Made by a program: the position numbers and the translations under genes
Source: Pelomonas sp047654785
GTDB taxonomy: Bacteria; Pseudomonadota; Gammaproteobacteria; Burkholderiales; Burkholderiaceae_C
Assembly: GCF_047654785.1 (NCBI RefSeq)
Contig: NZ_JASGKQ010000002.1
Location: 682,001 to 746,000 of the forward strand
Direction: 5' to 3'
DNA length: 64,000 bases
Shown here: positions 41,373 through 48,791 of the stretch, piece by piece
Position numbering within the stretch: the stretch's first letter is position 1
How the letters are laid out: each line of letters begins with the position of its first letter
The notes under the pieces: model-generated
The model's input: only the letters and a program-made list of their open reading frames with translations
Databases searched by the model: none
Told to the model about the DNA's origin: nothing

Positions 41373-42338
41373 TCAGCGCCGTTGCCCGAGCCAGTCGCAG
41401 ACCTGCTCGGGCATGGTCAGCAGGTGGCCGGGCAGGCCGCCGGTGGCGAAGCCGACGTGGCCGCCATGGCCGGGCTGCCACAGCGTCACGTGCGCGCCCA
41501 CCTCGGCGGCGTGCGGCAGGCTGTGGCCGGGCACGAAGGGGTCGTTGCGCGCGTTCAGCACCAGCGCCGGGATGCGGATGCGGTGCAGGTGGGGCTTGGC
41601 GGCGGCGCGGGCCCAGTAGTCGTCGGCGCTCTTGAAGCCGTGCAGCGGCGCGGTGAAGAAGTGGTCGAACTCGTGGATGGTGGACGCGCGCCTCAGGCGC
41701 TCGCCGTCGAACAGGCCGGGATGCTGCTGCAGTTTGCGCAGCGCCTTCGGGATCATGGTGCGCAGGAAGCGGCGCGCGTAGACCTGCTTGTTGAAGCCGC
41801 GGTCGATGGCGGCGCCGGCGGCGGCGAGGTCGATGGGCGAGCAGATGGCGCACACGGCGCGCGCCACGGGCGCGGCCTGCGCGCCGGCTTCCTCGGCCCA
41901 GCGCAGCAGCGCATTGCCGCCCAGCGACACGCCGGCCGCGAGCAGCCGGTCGCCGTGGCGCTCGCGCAGGCGCTGCAGGATCCAGCCGACCTCCTCGAAG
42001 TCGCCCGAGTGGTAGGCGCGCGGCGCGCGGTTGAGCTCGCCCGAGCAGCCGCGGAAGTGCGGCAGCGCCATCGCCCAGCCGCGCGCGCGGGCGACGCTGG
42101 CGAAGGCGATGCTGGAGTGGCTGTGGCGGTCGCCTTCGAGCCCGTGGAAGAGCACCAGCAGCGGCGCGCCGGCCGGTGCGCCGGCGAGGAAGTCCACGTC
42201 GATGAAGTCGCCGTCCGGCGTGTCCCAGCGCTCGCGCGTCCAGGCCGGGGCGGGGCCGTCGTGGCGGCGGCTGAAGAGCGCGGGCCAGATGGTCTGGGCG
42301 TGGCCGCCGGGCAGCCAGCGGGGGGCGCGGTACTGCAT
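41373..42338 (-). CDS. YheT-family alpha/beta hydrolase
   Basis: 321 residues. The family start RAPRWLPGGHAQTIWPALF is clear; HGLEGDRHSHSS is the oxyanion region, AGVSLGGNALLRW the nucleophile Ser, LNARNDPFVPG the Asp and PGHGGHVGF the His. E. coli YheT is a predicted hydrolase of unknown substrate. The true start is the ATG at 42338; the upstream open frame belongs to the neighbouring gene's complement. Confidence 0.93.
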   Translation of the reverse strand: MQYRAPRWLPGGHAQTIWPALFSRRHDGPAPAWTRERWDTPDGDFIDVDFLAGAPAGAPLLVLFHGLEGDRHSHSSIAFASVARARGWAMALPHFRGCSGELNRAPRAYHSGDFEEVGWILQRLRERHGDRLLAAGVSLGGNALLRWAEEAGAQAAPVARAVCAICSPIDLAAAGAAIDRGFNKQVYARRFLRTMIPKALRKLQQHPGLFDGERLRRASTIHEFDHFFTAPLHGFKSADDYWARAAAKPHLHRIRIPALVLNARNDPFVPGHSLPHAAEVGAHVTLWQPGHGGHVGFATGGLPGHLLTMPEQVCDWLGQRR

Positions 42339-42349
42339 GCGCCGGGCTC

Positions 42350-42793
42350 CTAGTGCAGCGTGCCGGCGTCCGCGACGAGCTCCTGCACGTCGCCCGCGCT
42401 GCCGGGGCTGGCGTGGTGCAGCACCAGGCGCCAGCCGAGCGCGGTCTTCAGGTAGACGTTGGTGGCGATGACCCAGGAGGTCTTGCCGCCGTCGTGCAGC
42501 TGCACCCGCTCCAGCACGTGGTGGATGGCGCAGTCGCCGCTGTGCAGCCGGCGCACGCGCTCCGGGTGGAGGTGGACCGCGCCGTGCTGGAACACGGCCT
42601 CGAAGGCGGCGCGGATGGCCGGCAGCCCGACGATGCGCGGGCCGCCGGGGTGGACGCAGGCGACCTCGTCCTCGTCGGCCCACAGCGCCATCAGGCGGTC
42701 CAGGTCGGCGTGCTGCAGGGCCTCGTAGAACTGGGCCTCGGTGTCGTCGGGCGAGGCCAGCAGCGCGGCCTGCTGGGCGGGGGAGCGGGGCAT
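42350..42793 (-). CDS. SnoaL/NTF2-like protein
   Basis: 147 residues. FYEALQHADLDRLMALWADED is the typical first helix and strand of a cone-shaped NTF2-like fold, followed by GLPAIRAAFEAVF and SWVIATNVYLKTALGWRLVLHHAS. Such proteins bind small ligands or act as isomerases; no catalytic residue can be named. It lies 11 bp before the hydrolase gene and 14 bp after the zinc-finger gene. Confidence 0.85.
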   Translation of the reverse strand: MPRSPAQQAALLASPDDTEAQFYEALQHADLDRLMALWADEDEVACVHPGGPRIVGLPAIRAAFEAVFQHGAVHLHPERVRRLHSGDCAIHHVLERVQLHDGGKTSWVIATNVYLKTALGWRLVLHHASPGSAGDVQELVADAGTLH

Positions 42794-42807
42794 GTCGGCC
42801 GCGCGGG

Positions 42808-43023
42808 TCAGTGGTGGCCGCCGACGACCTCGCCGGCCTTGAGCCTGTAGGCCGTGCCGCAGTAGGGGCACCGGCCCTGGCCGTCGTGGCTCAGGTCGAT
42901 GAAGACCTTGGGGTGGTTGCTCCACAGCGCCATGCGGGGGTTGGGGCAGAAGACGGTGCCGTTGTCGTTGCAGTCCTGGGCGGTGACTTCGACGGTGGCG
43001 GGGGCTTGGATGGTGGTGCTCAT
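42808..43023 (-). CDS. CHCC-type zinc-finger protein
   Basis: 71 residues ending in GHH. The ligands are a Cys in FCPNPRMALWSNHP, the His of the same region, and the pair CPYCGTAYRL. This matches the zf-CHCC domain, related to mitochondrial complex I accessory subunit NDUFS6. In proteobacteria it is often next to ilvE, as here. Function unproven; a role in NADH dehydrogenase assembly is an inference from the eukaryotic relative. Confidence 0.9.
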   Translation of the reverse strand: MSTTIQAPATVEVTAQDCNDNGTVFCPNPRMALWSNHPKVFIDLSHDGQGRCPYCGTAYRLKAGEVVGGHH

Positions 43024-43062
43024 GGCGTTCTCTCAATGGTCCGTTTCGCGGCGCGAATTTTG

Positions 43063-43158
43063 CGGGCCGAGCGCCGGGCCGCTCCCAAGCCGGCCCGTGC
43101 TGGCGACGTGCGTTCGGCCCAATGCCGAACGCGTCGCCGTCCCCCCGGGGGACCGGCC
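43063..43158 (-). repeat. Palindromic repeat, copy C (inverted relative to copy A)
   Basis: Fills most of the 175-bp gap between ilvE and the zinc-finger gene. Read on the minus strand it matches copy A block for block: C/G hairpin, then central hairpin with arms GCGTTCGGC and GCCGAACGC (43110-43132), loop ATTGG, AC bulge and lower stem GGCGAC/GTCGCC, then ACGGGCCGGCTTGGG and CGGCCCGGCGCTCGGCCCG. The central stem bases differ from copy A but pair perfectly. An adjoining CTCGCG/CGCGAG inverted repeat follows at 43162-43184. Confidence 0.78.
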
Positions 43159-43198
43159 AGACTCGCGCGCGTGCAGCGACGCGAGACTGGGCGAGGGG

Positions 43199-44131
43199 TC
43201 AAACTGACGTCAGCCACTCGGCGTACTTGGGGTTGCGGCCATTGACGATGTCGAAGAAGGCCGACTGGATTTTTTCCGTGACGGGGCCGCGCGAGCCCGC
43301 GCCGATCTCGATGCGGTCCAGCTCGCGGATGGGCGTCACCTCGGCGGCGGTGCCGGTGAAGAAGGCCTCGTCGCAGATGTAGACCTCGTCGCGGGTGATG
43401 CGCTTCTCCACCAGCTTCAGGCCCAGGTCCTGGCAGATCGCGAAGATGGTGTTGCGCGTGATGCCGTTGAGCGCGCCGGCCGACAGGTCGGGCGTGTAGA
43501 CCACGCCGTTCTTGACGACGAACAGGTTCTCGCCCGCGCCCTCGGAGACGAAGCCGGCAGCGTCCAGCAGCAGCGCCTCGTCGTAGCCGTCGTCCGTCGC
43601 CTCCATGTTGGCGAGGATGGAGTTGGTGTAGTTGGACACCGTTTTGGCCTGCGTCATCGTGATGTTGACGTGGTGGCGCGTGTACGAGCTGGTCTTGACG
43701 CGGATGCCGCGCTTGAGCCCCTCCTCGCCCAGGTAGGCGCCCCAGTGCCAGGCCGCCACCATCAGGTGGACGCGGTTGCCCTTGGGGCTGACGCCCAGCT
43801 TCTCGGAGCCCAGCCACGCCAGCGGGCGCAGGTAGGCGCTCTTCAGGCCGTTGGCCCGGAGCACCTCGCGCTGCGCGTCGTTCACCTGCTCCATCGAGAA
43901 GGGGATCTTCATGCGCAGGATCTTGGCGCTGTTGAACAGGCGCTGCGTGTGCTCCTGCAGCCGGAAGATGGCGGTGCCGCCGGCCGTGTCGTAGGCGCGC
44001 ACGCCCTCGAAGGCGCCGCAGCCGTAGTGCAGCGTGTGGGTCAGCACGTGGACCTTGGCGTCGCGCCAGTCGACGAGCTCGCCGTCCATCCAGATCTTGC
44101 CGTCGCGGTCGTGCAGGGGGGCGGGAACCAT
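43199..44131 (-). CDS. ilvE: Branched-chain amino acid aminotransferase
   Basis: 310 residues, fold-type IV PLP enzyme. Lys163 in TQAKTVSNYTNSILA binds the cofactor, EGAGENLFVVKNGVVYTP and TRNTIFAICQDLG are signature segments, and CDEAFFTGTAAEVTPI completes the active site. It interconverts leucine, isoleucine and valine with their keto acids. Upstream a TAAAAT box (44170-44165, complement) overlaps the stop codon of the preceding gene and could serve as its own -10 element. Confidence 0.95.
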   Translation of the reverse strand: MVPAPLHDRDGKIWMDGELVDWRDAKVHVLTHTLHYGCGAFEGVRAYDTAGGTAIFRLQEHTQRLFNSAKILRMKIPFSMEQVNDAQREVLRANGLKSAYLRPLAWLGSEKLGVSPKGNRVHLMVAAWHWGAYLGEEGLKRGIRVKTSSYTRHHVNITMTQAKTVSNYTNSILANMEATDDGYDEALLLDAAGFVSEGAGENLFVVKNGVVYTPDLSAGALNGITRNTIFAICQDLGLKLVEKRITRDEVYICDEAFFTGTAAEVTPIRELDRIEIGAGSRGPVTEKIQSAFFDIVNGRNPKYAEWLTSV

Positions 44132-44167
44132 CGGGTACTCCAGGGCTGAAAAGGTGAAGCGGCGATT

Positions 44168-44554
44168 TTACGGAGCCGGCCCGTCGCCGGCCGCCCGCTG
44201 CAGGCGCCATTCGGCGAGCCTGCCTTTGCGTAGCACCACCTCCACCGCGTCGCCGCCGGGGTCGCGCCACAGGTAGGTGTCCTCGGCCTGCTTGTGGCCG
44301 AGGCTGCCGGTCAGCGTGATCAGCTCCACCAGCTTCATGCCCGCGTGCAGCCGGCTGTTCAGCATGGCGGCGCTTTGCACCGAGCCCATGGGCGCCGCGC
44401 CGGCCTTCTGCATCAGCCGCAGCAGCCGGCTCATCTGCAGCAGCAGCCAGAAGACGATGCCGGTCGTCGCGAACACCACCCCCTTCCAGCCGAAGAAGGC
44501 GCCGCCGGCCACCAGCGCCGCCGCGGCCAGCAGCGCGCCCAGCCAGGCGTTCAT
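44168..44554 (-). CDS. Hypothetical membrane protein
   Basis: 128 residues. Two hydrophobic helices at the N-terminus (LGALLAAAALVAGGAFFGW and VVFATTGIVFWLLLQ), then a soluble part with SRLHAGMKLVELITLTGSL and TYLWRDPGGDAVEVVLRKG. Family not recognised. The ATG overlaps the stop of a 28-codon ORF by ATGA, and ilvE follows 36 bp downstream. Confidence 0.75.
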   Translation of the reverse strand: MNAWLGALLAAAALVAGGAFFGWKGVVFATTGIVFWLLLQMSRLLRLMQKAGAAPMGSVQSAAMLNSRLHAGMKLVELITLTGSLGHKQAEDTYLWRDPGGDAVEVVLRKGRLAEWRLQRAAGDGPAP

Positions 44555-44637
44555 GCGGCCTCCCCGGGGCGCCGGGACGGCGTGCGCCGGCTGGTGACGG
44601 TGACGGCGTCGTACGGAGGTTCGGGCAGGGCGCTCAT
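44551..44637 (-). CDS. 28-residue small ORF coupled to the hypothetical membrane protein
   Basis: Starts MSALPEPPYDAVTVTSRR, ends in GEAA, with TGA overlapping the next start codon as ATGA. Lies 25 bp after the PilZ gene stop. Either a genuine small protein or a leader that couples translation of the downstream gene; no family recognised. Confidence 0.4.
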   Translation of the reverse strand: MSALPEPPYDAVTVTSRRTPSRRPGEAA

Positions 44638-44662
44638 GGGCGCGCATCCTGCCATGGCCGGC

Positions 44663-45094
44663 TCAGTCCGGCGCCTGCAGCAGCACGCAGCGCACCCAGT
44701 GGCCGGCCTCCAGCGCGGCCCGGTGGCCGGCCAGGAACTGCTCGGCCGTGGAGTTGCGCGCGGTGAAGCACAGGCCGTGCAGGATGCCCATGCGCGGCAC
44801 CGGGCGCGACCACTTGCGCTCGACCAGGCCGTTGAACCACGACACCTGCTCGTCGTCCGCCTGCGCGTCCGAGTGGCCCAGCAGCAGCACGACCTCGTAC
44901 TTGCCGTCCGCCAGCGGCTCGGCGGCGCTGGTCAGCACCTGCAGGCCGCCGTCGCTCATGTTCAGCACCAGGCCGGCCGGGCCGCGGCTGAAGCGCACCG
45001 GCTTGAACACCCAGCCGGGCAGGGAGTCGGCATCGTGCTGGGCGGCGAGGAAGTCGGTGCGGGCGTGCTGCCTGAGGTCGGCGGGATCGGACAT
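44663..45094 (-). CDS. PilZ-domain-like protein
   Basis: 143 residues. The segment GPAGLVLNMSDGGLQVLTSA carries the (D/N)xSxxG part of PilZ c-di-GMP sites (NMSDGG), but the arginine motif RxxxR that should precede it is not clear, so nucleotide binding is uncertain. The first 20 residues are polar, without signal. It sits 53 bp after radA on the same strand. Confidence 0.7.
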   Translation of the reverse strand: MSDPADLRQHARTDFLAAQHDADSLPGWVFKPVRFSRGPAGLVLNMSDGGLQVLTSAAEPLADGKYEVVLLLGHSDAQADDEQVSWFNGLVERKWSRPVPRMGILHGLCFTARNSTAEQFLAGHRAALEAGHWVRCVLLQAPD

Positions 45095-45147
45095 GGCGGG
45101 GCTCCTCCAATGCGAGGCGCCATCGTAAGCAGAGTTGGCGCGGCGCG

Positions 45148-46512
45148 TCAGGCCAGCCCGCGCAGCACCTCGATGGCCTGCTCCACGCGCTCGATCGCGT
45201 GGATGGTCAGCCCCTCGATCGGTTTCTTCGGCGCATTCGCCTTGGGCACGACGGCGACGCTGAAGCCCAGCTTGGCCGCCTCCTTCAGCCGCTCCTGGCC
45301 GCGCGGCGCGGGGCGCACCTCGCCGGCCAGGCCGATCTCGCCGAAGGCGATGAAGCCGCGGGGCAAGGCCCGGCCGCGCAGCGAGCTCTGGATCGCCAGC
45401 AGCACCGCCAAATCGGCCGCCGGCTCGCTGATGCGCACGCCGCCCACCGCGTTGACGAACACGTCCTGGTCGCCCGTCGCCACGCCCGCATGCCGGTGCA
45501 GCACGGCCAGCAGCATGGCCAGCCGGTCGCGGTCCAGGCCGACGGAAAGCCGCCGCGGGCTCACGCCGCCGCTGTCCACCAGCGCCTGCAGCTCCACCAG
45601 CAGCGGCCGCGTGCCCTCCAGCGTGACGAGCACGCACGAGCCCGGCACCGGCTCGGCGTGCGTGGACAGGAAGATCGCGCTCGGGTTGGCCACGCCCTTC
45701 AGGCCCTTCTCCGTCATCGCGAACACGCCGATCTCGTTGACCGCGCCGAAGCGGTTCTTGATCGCGCGCACCAGGCGGAAGCTGCTGTGCGTGTCGCCCT
45801 CGAAATACAGCACCGTGTCGACGATGTGCTCCAGCACGCGCGGGCCGGCCAGCGCGCCTTCCTTGGTGACGTGGCCGACCAGCACCATCGCACAGCCGCG
45901 CGCCTTGGCCGTGCGCGTGAGCTGCGCGGCGCATTCGCGCACCTGGGCCACCGAGCCGGGCGCCGACGACAGCTGCTCGGAGTACAGCGTCTGGATGGAG
46001 TCGATGACGCAGAAGCCGGGCTGCTCCGCGTCGAGGGTGGCGAGGATTTTTTCGAGGTTGATCTCGGCCAGCACGCGCACCTTGTCGCCGGCCAGGCCGA
46101 GGCGCCGCGAGCGCATCGCCACCTGCGCGCCGCTTTCCTCGCCGGTCACGTAGAGCACTTTCACGGTCTGCGACAGCGACTCCACCGCCTGCAGCAGCAG
46201 CGTCGATTTGCCGATGCCCGGGTCGCCGCCGATCAGCACCACGCCGCCGGCGACGATGCCGCCGCCGAGCACCCGGTCCAGCTCCTCCTGGCCGGTGGGC
46301 GTGCGCTCGAAGTCGCTGGCCTCGATCTCGGAGAGCGTCGCCACCGGTTGGCTCTTGGCCAGCGCCTGGTAGCGGTTCCTGCCGCCGCCCGCGGGCTCGG
46401 CGGCGGTCTCGGTCAGCGTGTTCCAGGCGCCGCAGTGCGGGCACTTGCCCAGCCACCTGGGGCTGGTGCCGCCGCATTCGGCGCAGGTGTAGATGCTTTT
46501 GCTGGTGGCCAT
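45148..46512 (-). CDS. radA: DNA repair protein RadA
   Basis: 454 residues. C4 zinc finger (CAECGGTSPRWLGKCPHC), RecA-like ATPase with Walker A GGDPGIGKST, the RadA-specific KNRFG motif (RAIKNRFGAVNEIG), and a C-terminal Lon-protease-like domain without protease residues. It drives branch migration of recombination intermediates. The ATG at 46512 gives the normal N-terminus; seven in-frame codons upstream are not typical. First gene of the minus-strand chain. Confidence 0.96.
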   Translation of the reverse strand: MATSKSIYTCAECGGTSPRWLGKCPHCGAWNTLTETAAEPAGGGRNRYQALAKSQPVATLSEIEASDFERTPTGQEELDRVLGGGIVAGGVVLIGGDPGIGKSTLLLQAVESLSQTVKVLYVTGEESGAQVAMRSRRLGLAGDKVRVLAEINLEKILATLDAEQPGFCVIDSIQTLYSEQLSSAPGSVAQVRECAAQLTRTAKARGCAMVLVGHVTKEGALAGPRVLEHIVDTVLYFEGDTHSSFRLVRAIKNRFGAVNEIGVFAMTEKGLKGVANPSAIFLSTHAEPVPGSCVLVTLEGTRPLLVELQALVDSGGVSPRRLSVGLDRDRLAMLLAVLHRHAGVATGDQDVFVNAVGGVRISEPAADLAVLLAIQSSLRGRALPRGFIAFGEIGLAGEVRPAPRGQERLKEAAKLGFSVAVVPKANAPKKPIEGLTIHAIERVEQAIEVLRGLA

Positions 46513-46573
46513 GCGGCCATTGTCGGACCGCATGGGACACTCCCCGCCCAGCGTGTTCTCGACGGAGCCAGTG

Positions 46574-47206
46574 ATGGAGTTCTCGGTGTGGTTGGCCTAT
46601 TTCGCGGCCTCCTGGGCCATCAGCCTGTCGCCCGGCGCGGGCGCCGTGGCGGCGATGGGCGCGGGGCTGTCGCACGGCTTCCGGCGCGGCTACTGCATGA
46701 CCTTCGGCCTCGTGCTGGGCATCGTCACGCAGGTGGCGCTGGTCGGCGCCGGCCTGGGCGCGCTGATCGCCACCTCGTCGCTGGGCTTCGCCATCGTCAA
46801 GTGGGTGGGCGTGGCCTACCTGGTCTACCTGGGCGTGCAGCAGTGGCGCGCGCCGGCCCGGCCGCTGGCAGCGGCGGACGGCGGCGGCGCCGCGCAGGTC
46901 ACGCGCCGGCAACTGGTGCTGCGCGGCTGGGGCATCAACGCGGTGAACCCCAAGGGCACGGTCTTCCTGCTGGCCGTGGTGCCGCAGTTCCTGGACCTGC
47001 GCGCGCCGCTGGCGCCGCAGTACCTCGCCATCGGCGGCACGCTGGCGTTCACGGACCTGGTGGTCATGGCCGGCTACACGGCGCTGGCCGCGCGCGTGCT
47101 GGCGGCGCTGAAGCACGAGCGCCACATCAGGGCGCTGAACCGCGCGTTCGGCACGCTGTTCGTCGCGGCCGGCGCGCTGCTGGCCACGTTCAAGCGCGCC
47201 GCCTGA
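46574..47206 (+). CDS. LysE-family amino acid exporter
   Basis: 210 residues, about six helices. SLSPGAGAVAAMGAGLSHGFRRGY is the family's first-helix pattern (PGP replaced by PGAG), and WGINAVNPKGTVFLLAVVPQF the middle signature. Likely exports amino acids such as homoserine or threonine lactones, or related compounds. Divergent from radA (61 bp). The stop overlaps the next start (TGATG). Confidence 0.9.
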   Translation: MEFSVWLAYFAASWAISLSPGAGAVAAMGAGLSHGFRRGYCMTFGLVLGIVTQVALVGAGLGALIATSSLGFAIVKWVGVAYLVYLGVQQWRAPARPLAAADGGGAAQVTRRQLVLRGWGINAVNPKGTVFLLAVVPQFLDLRAPLAPQYLAIGGTLAFTDLVVMAGYTALAARVLAALKHERHIRALNRAFGTLFVAAGALLATFKRAA

Positions 47207-48111
47207 TGGCGGGCGGCGAGCGCCCGTCCCGGGGGCTGCCCACCTGGGTCCTGTTCCTGGCCCCGGTGCTGATCTGGGCCAGCACCTGGCACGTCATCCT
47301 GTACCAGCTCGCGTCCCCGGTGCCGGTGCTGGCGTCGGTGGGCTGGCGCTTCCTGATCGCGGCGCTGCTGCTGGCCGGCCTGGCGCGCTGGCAGGGCCTG
47401 CCGCTGAGGCTGCCGCGCTATGCGCACGCCTATGCGCTGGCCACCGGCGTGATCCAGTACGCCGGCAACTACTGGGCGGTGTACGAGGCCGAGCGCCACG
47501 TGCCCAGCGGCCTGGTGGCGGTGCTGTTCTGCCTGCTGGTGTTCATGAACGCCCTGGCCGCCTGGGTGCTGTGGCGGCTGCCAGTCAGCCGGCGCTTCCT
47601 GGCGGCGTCCAGCGGCGCGGTGCTGGGCGTGGCGCTGATCTTCTGGCCCGAGATCGCCGCCAGCGGCGCGCGGCCGGGGGCGCTGCTGGGGCTGGGCCTG
47701 AGCCTGGCCGCCGTGGTGGCGGCGTGCGTGGGCGGCTTCTTCACGCTGGCGCTGCAGCGCCGCGGCCTGCCGCTGCTGCCGGTGCTGGCGTGGGGCATGG
47801 GCTATGGCGCGGTGTTCCTGCTGGGCCTGTCGCTGGCGAGCGGCCGCGGCCTGGCGTTCGACGGGTCGCCCCGCTACCTGGCCAGCCTGCTGTACCTGGC
47901 GGTGTTCGGCTCCGTCGTCGCGTTCACGCTGTACTACCGGCTGGCGGAGCGCCGGGGGCCGGCGCAGGCGGCGCTGGTAGGGGTGATGGTGCCGGTCATC
48001 GCGCTGATGGTGTCGGCCGCGCTGGAGGGCTGGCGGGCGACGCCGCTGGCGCTGGCGGGCATGGGGCTGTGCCTGGTCAGCCTGCTGGCCGCGACGCGCG
48101 CGCGGCATTGA
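47206..48111 (+). CDS. EamA-family (DMT) transporter
   Basis: 301 residues, ten helices in two EamA repeats: LFLAPVLIWASTWHVILYQL and later LYLAVFGSVVAFTLYYRLAERRGPAQAAL, a clear second-repeat signature. Probably exports metabolites. Coupled to the LysE gene by TGATG. Its end overlaps the convergent TetR gene by 35 bp. Confidence 0.9.
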   Translation: MAGGERPSRGLPTWVLFLAPVLIWASTWHVILYQLASPVPVLASVGWRFLIAALLLAGLARWQGLPLRLPRYAHAYALATGVIQYAGNYWAVYEAERHVPSGLVAVLFCLLVFMNALAAWVLWRLPVSRRFLAASSGAVLGVALIFWPEIAASGARPGALLGLGLSLAAVVAACVGGFFTLALQRRGLPLLPVLAWGMGYGAVFLLGLSLASGRGLAFDGSPRYLASLLYLAVFGSVVAFTLYYRLAERRGPAQAALVGVMVPVIALMVSAALEGWRATPLALAGMGLCLVSLLAATRARH

Positions 48112-48739
48112 GTTGCGCCTCGGCGCCGTCCAGCAGCTGCCGCAGCGCGCGCTCGAACACCGCGTCGGCATCGCCGCCCACCGTGGCCGCCCAGCCGGCG
48201 GCCAGCAGCGGGTGGTGGGCGGCGTCCGGCCCGGCGAGGGTGGCGGAGGGCGGCGCGCCGGGCTGCCGGGAGGCCTGCTCCTCCAGCACCCAGCCGACGA
48301 CGAAGCGGCCCACCGACATCAGCAGCAGCGTGGCCGGCCCGGGCGCGAAGCCGGCGGCGCACAGCCGCCCCAGCCGGGCTTCGATGGACGCGCGTTGCGC
48401 CTCGCCCGGCCGGGTGCCGGCGTGCAGCCGGGCGCCGTCGCGGCAGGCCAGCAGCGCGCTGCGGAAGCTCAGGCCGTCGGCCAGCAGCCAATCCTGCCAG
48501 CGCTCGCCCGGTGCGGGCGTGTCCCGCGCGCGGCTTTCCAGCATCACGGCGGCCGACATCGCGTCCAGCAGCGCCGCCTTGTTCTTGAAGTGCCAGTACA
48601 GCGTGGGCGACTGCACGCCCAGCCGCTCGGCCAGCTTGCGCGTGCTGAGCGCGTCGATGCCGACCTCGTTCAGCAGCGCCAGCGCGGCGCGCAGCACGTC
48701 GTCGCGGTTGAGCCGGGGGGCGCGGTCGGATGAAGCCAT
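48077..48739 (-). CDS. TetR-class repressor of the adjacent efflux gene
   Basis: 220 residues. The helix-turn-helix reads VLRAALALLNEVGIDALSTRKL then ERLGVQSPTLYWHFKNKAAL; the phrase SPTLYWHFKNK is that of true tetracycline repressors, and the C-terminal domain follows their layout. It is divergent from a TetA-like efflux gene with two tet operators between, so it should repress both. The Met at 48739 is preferred; one 11 codons upstream would place the start within the operator. Confidence 0.92.
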   Translation of the reverse strand: MASSDRAPRLNRDDVLRAALALLNEVGIDALSTRKLAERLGVQSPTLYWHFKNKAALLDAMSAAVMLESRARDTPAPGERWQDWLLADGLSFRSALLACRDGARLHAGTRPGEAQRASIEARLGRLCAAGFAPGPATLLLMSVGRFVVGWVLEEQASRQPGAPPSATLAGPDAAHHPLLAAGWAATVGGDADAVFERALRQLLDGAEAQLNAARASRPAG

Positions 48740-48740
48740 G

Positions 48741-48759
48741 ACTTGATCGGTGATAGGGA
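48741..48759. promoter_or_regulatory. tet operator 1 (degenerate)
   Basis: Complement strand reads TCCCTATCACCGATCAAGT: the left half TCCCTATCA equals the tetO2 half-site of Tn10-type systems and the right half keeps about six of nine positions. Two bases from the repressor start codon. Confidence 0.7.
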
Positions 48760-48772
48760 GTGTCGGGCACAA

Positions 48773-48791
48773 TCTCTAGCAATGATAGAGA
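48773..48791. promoter_or_regulatory. tet operator 2
   Basis: TCTCTAGCAATGATAGAGA, with half-sites that differ from perfect symmetry at one position and closely match the classical tetO. Its centre is 32 bp from operator 1 and it overlaps the efflux gene start codon (48782-48784). Confidence 0.85.
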
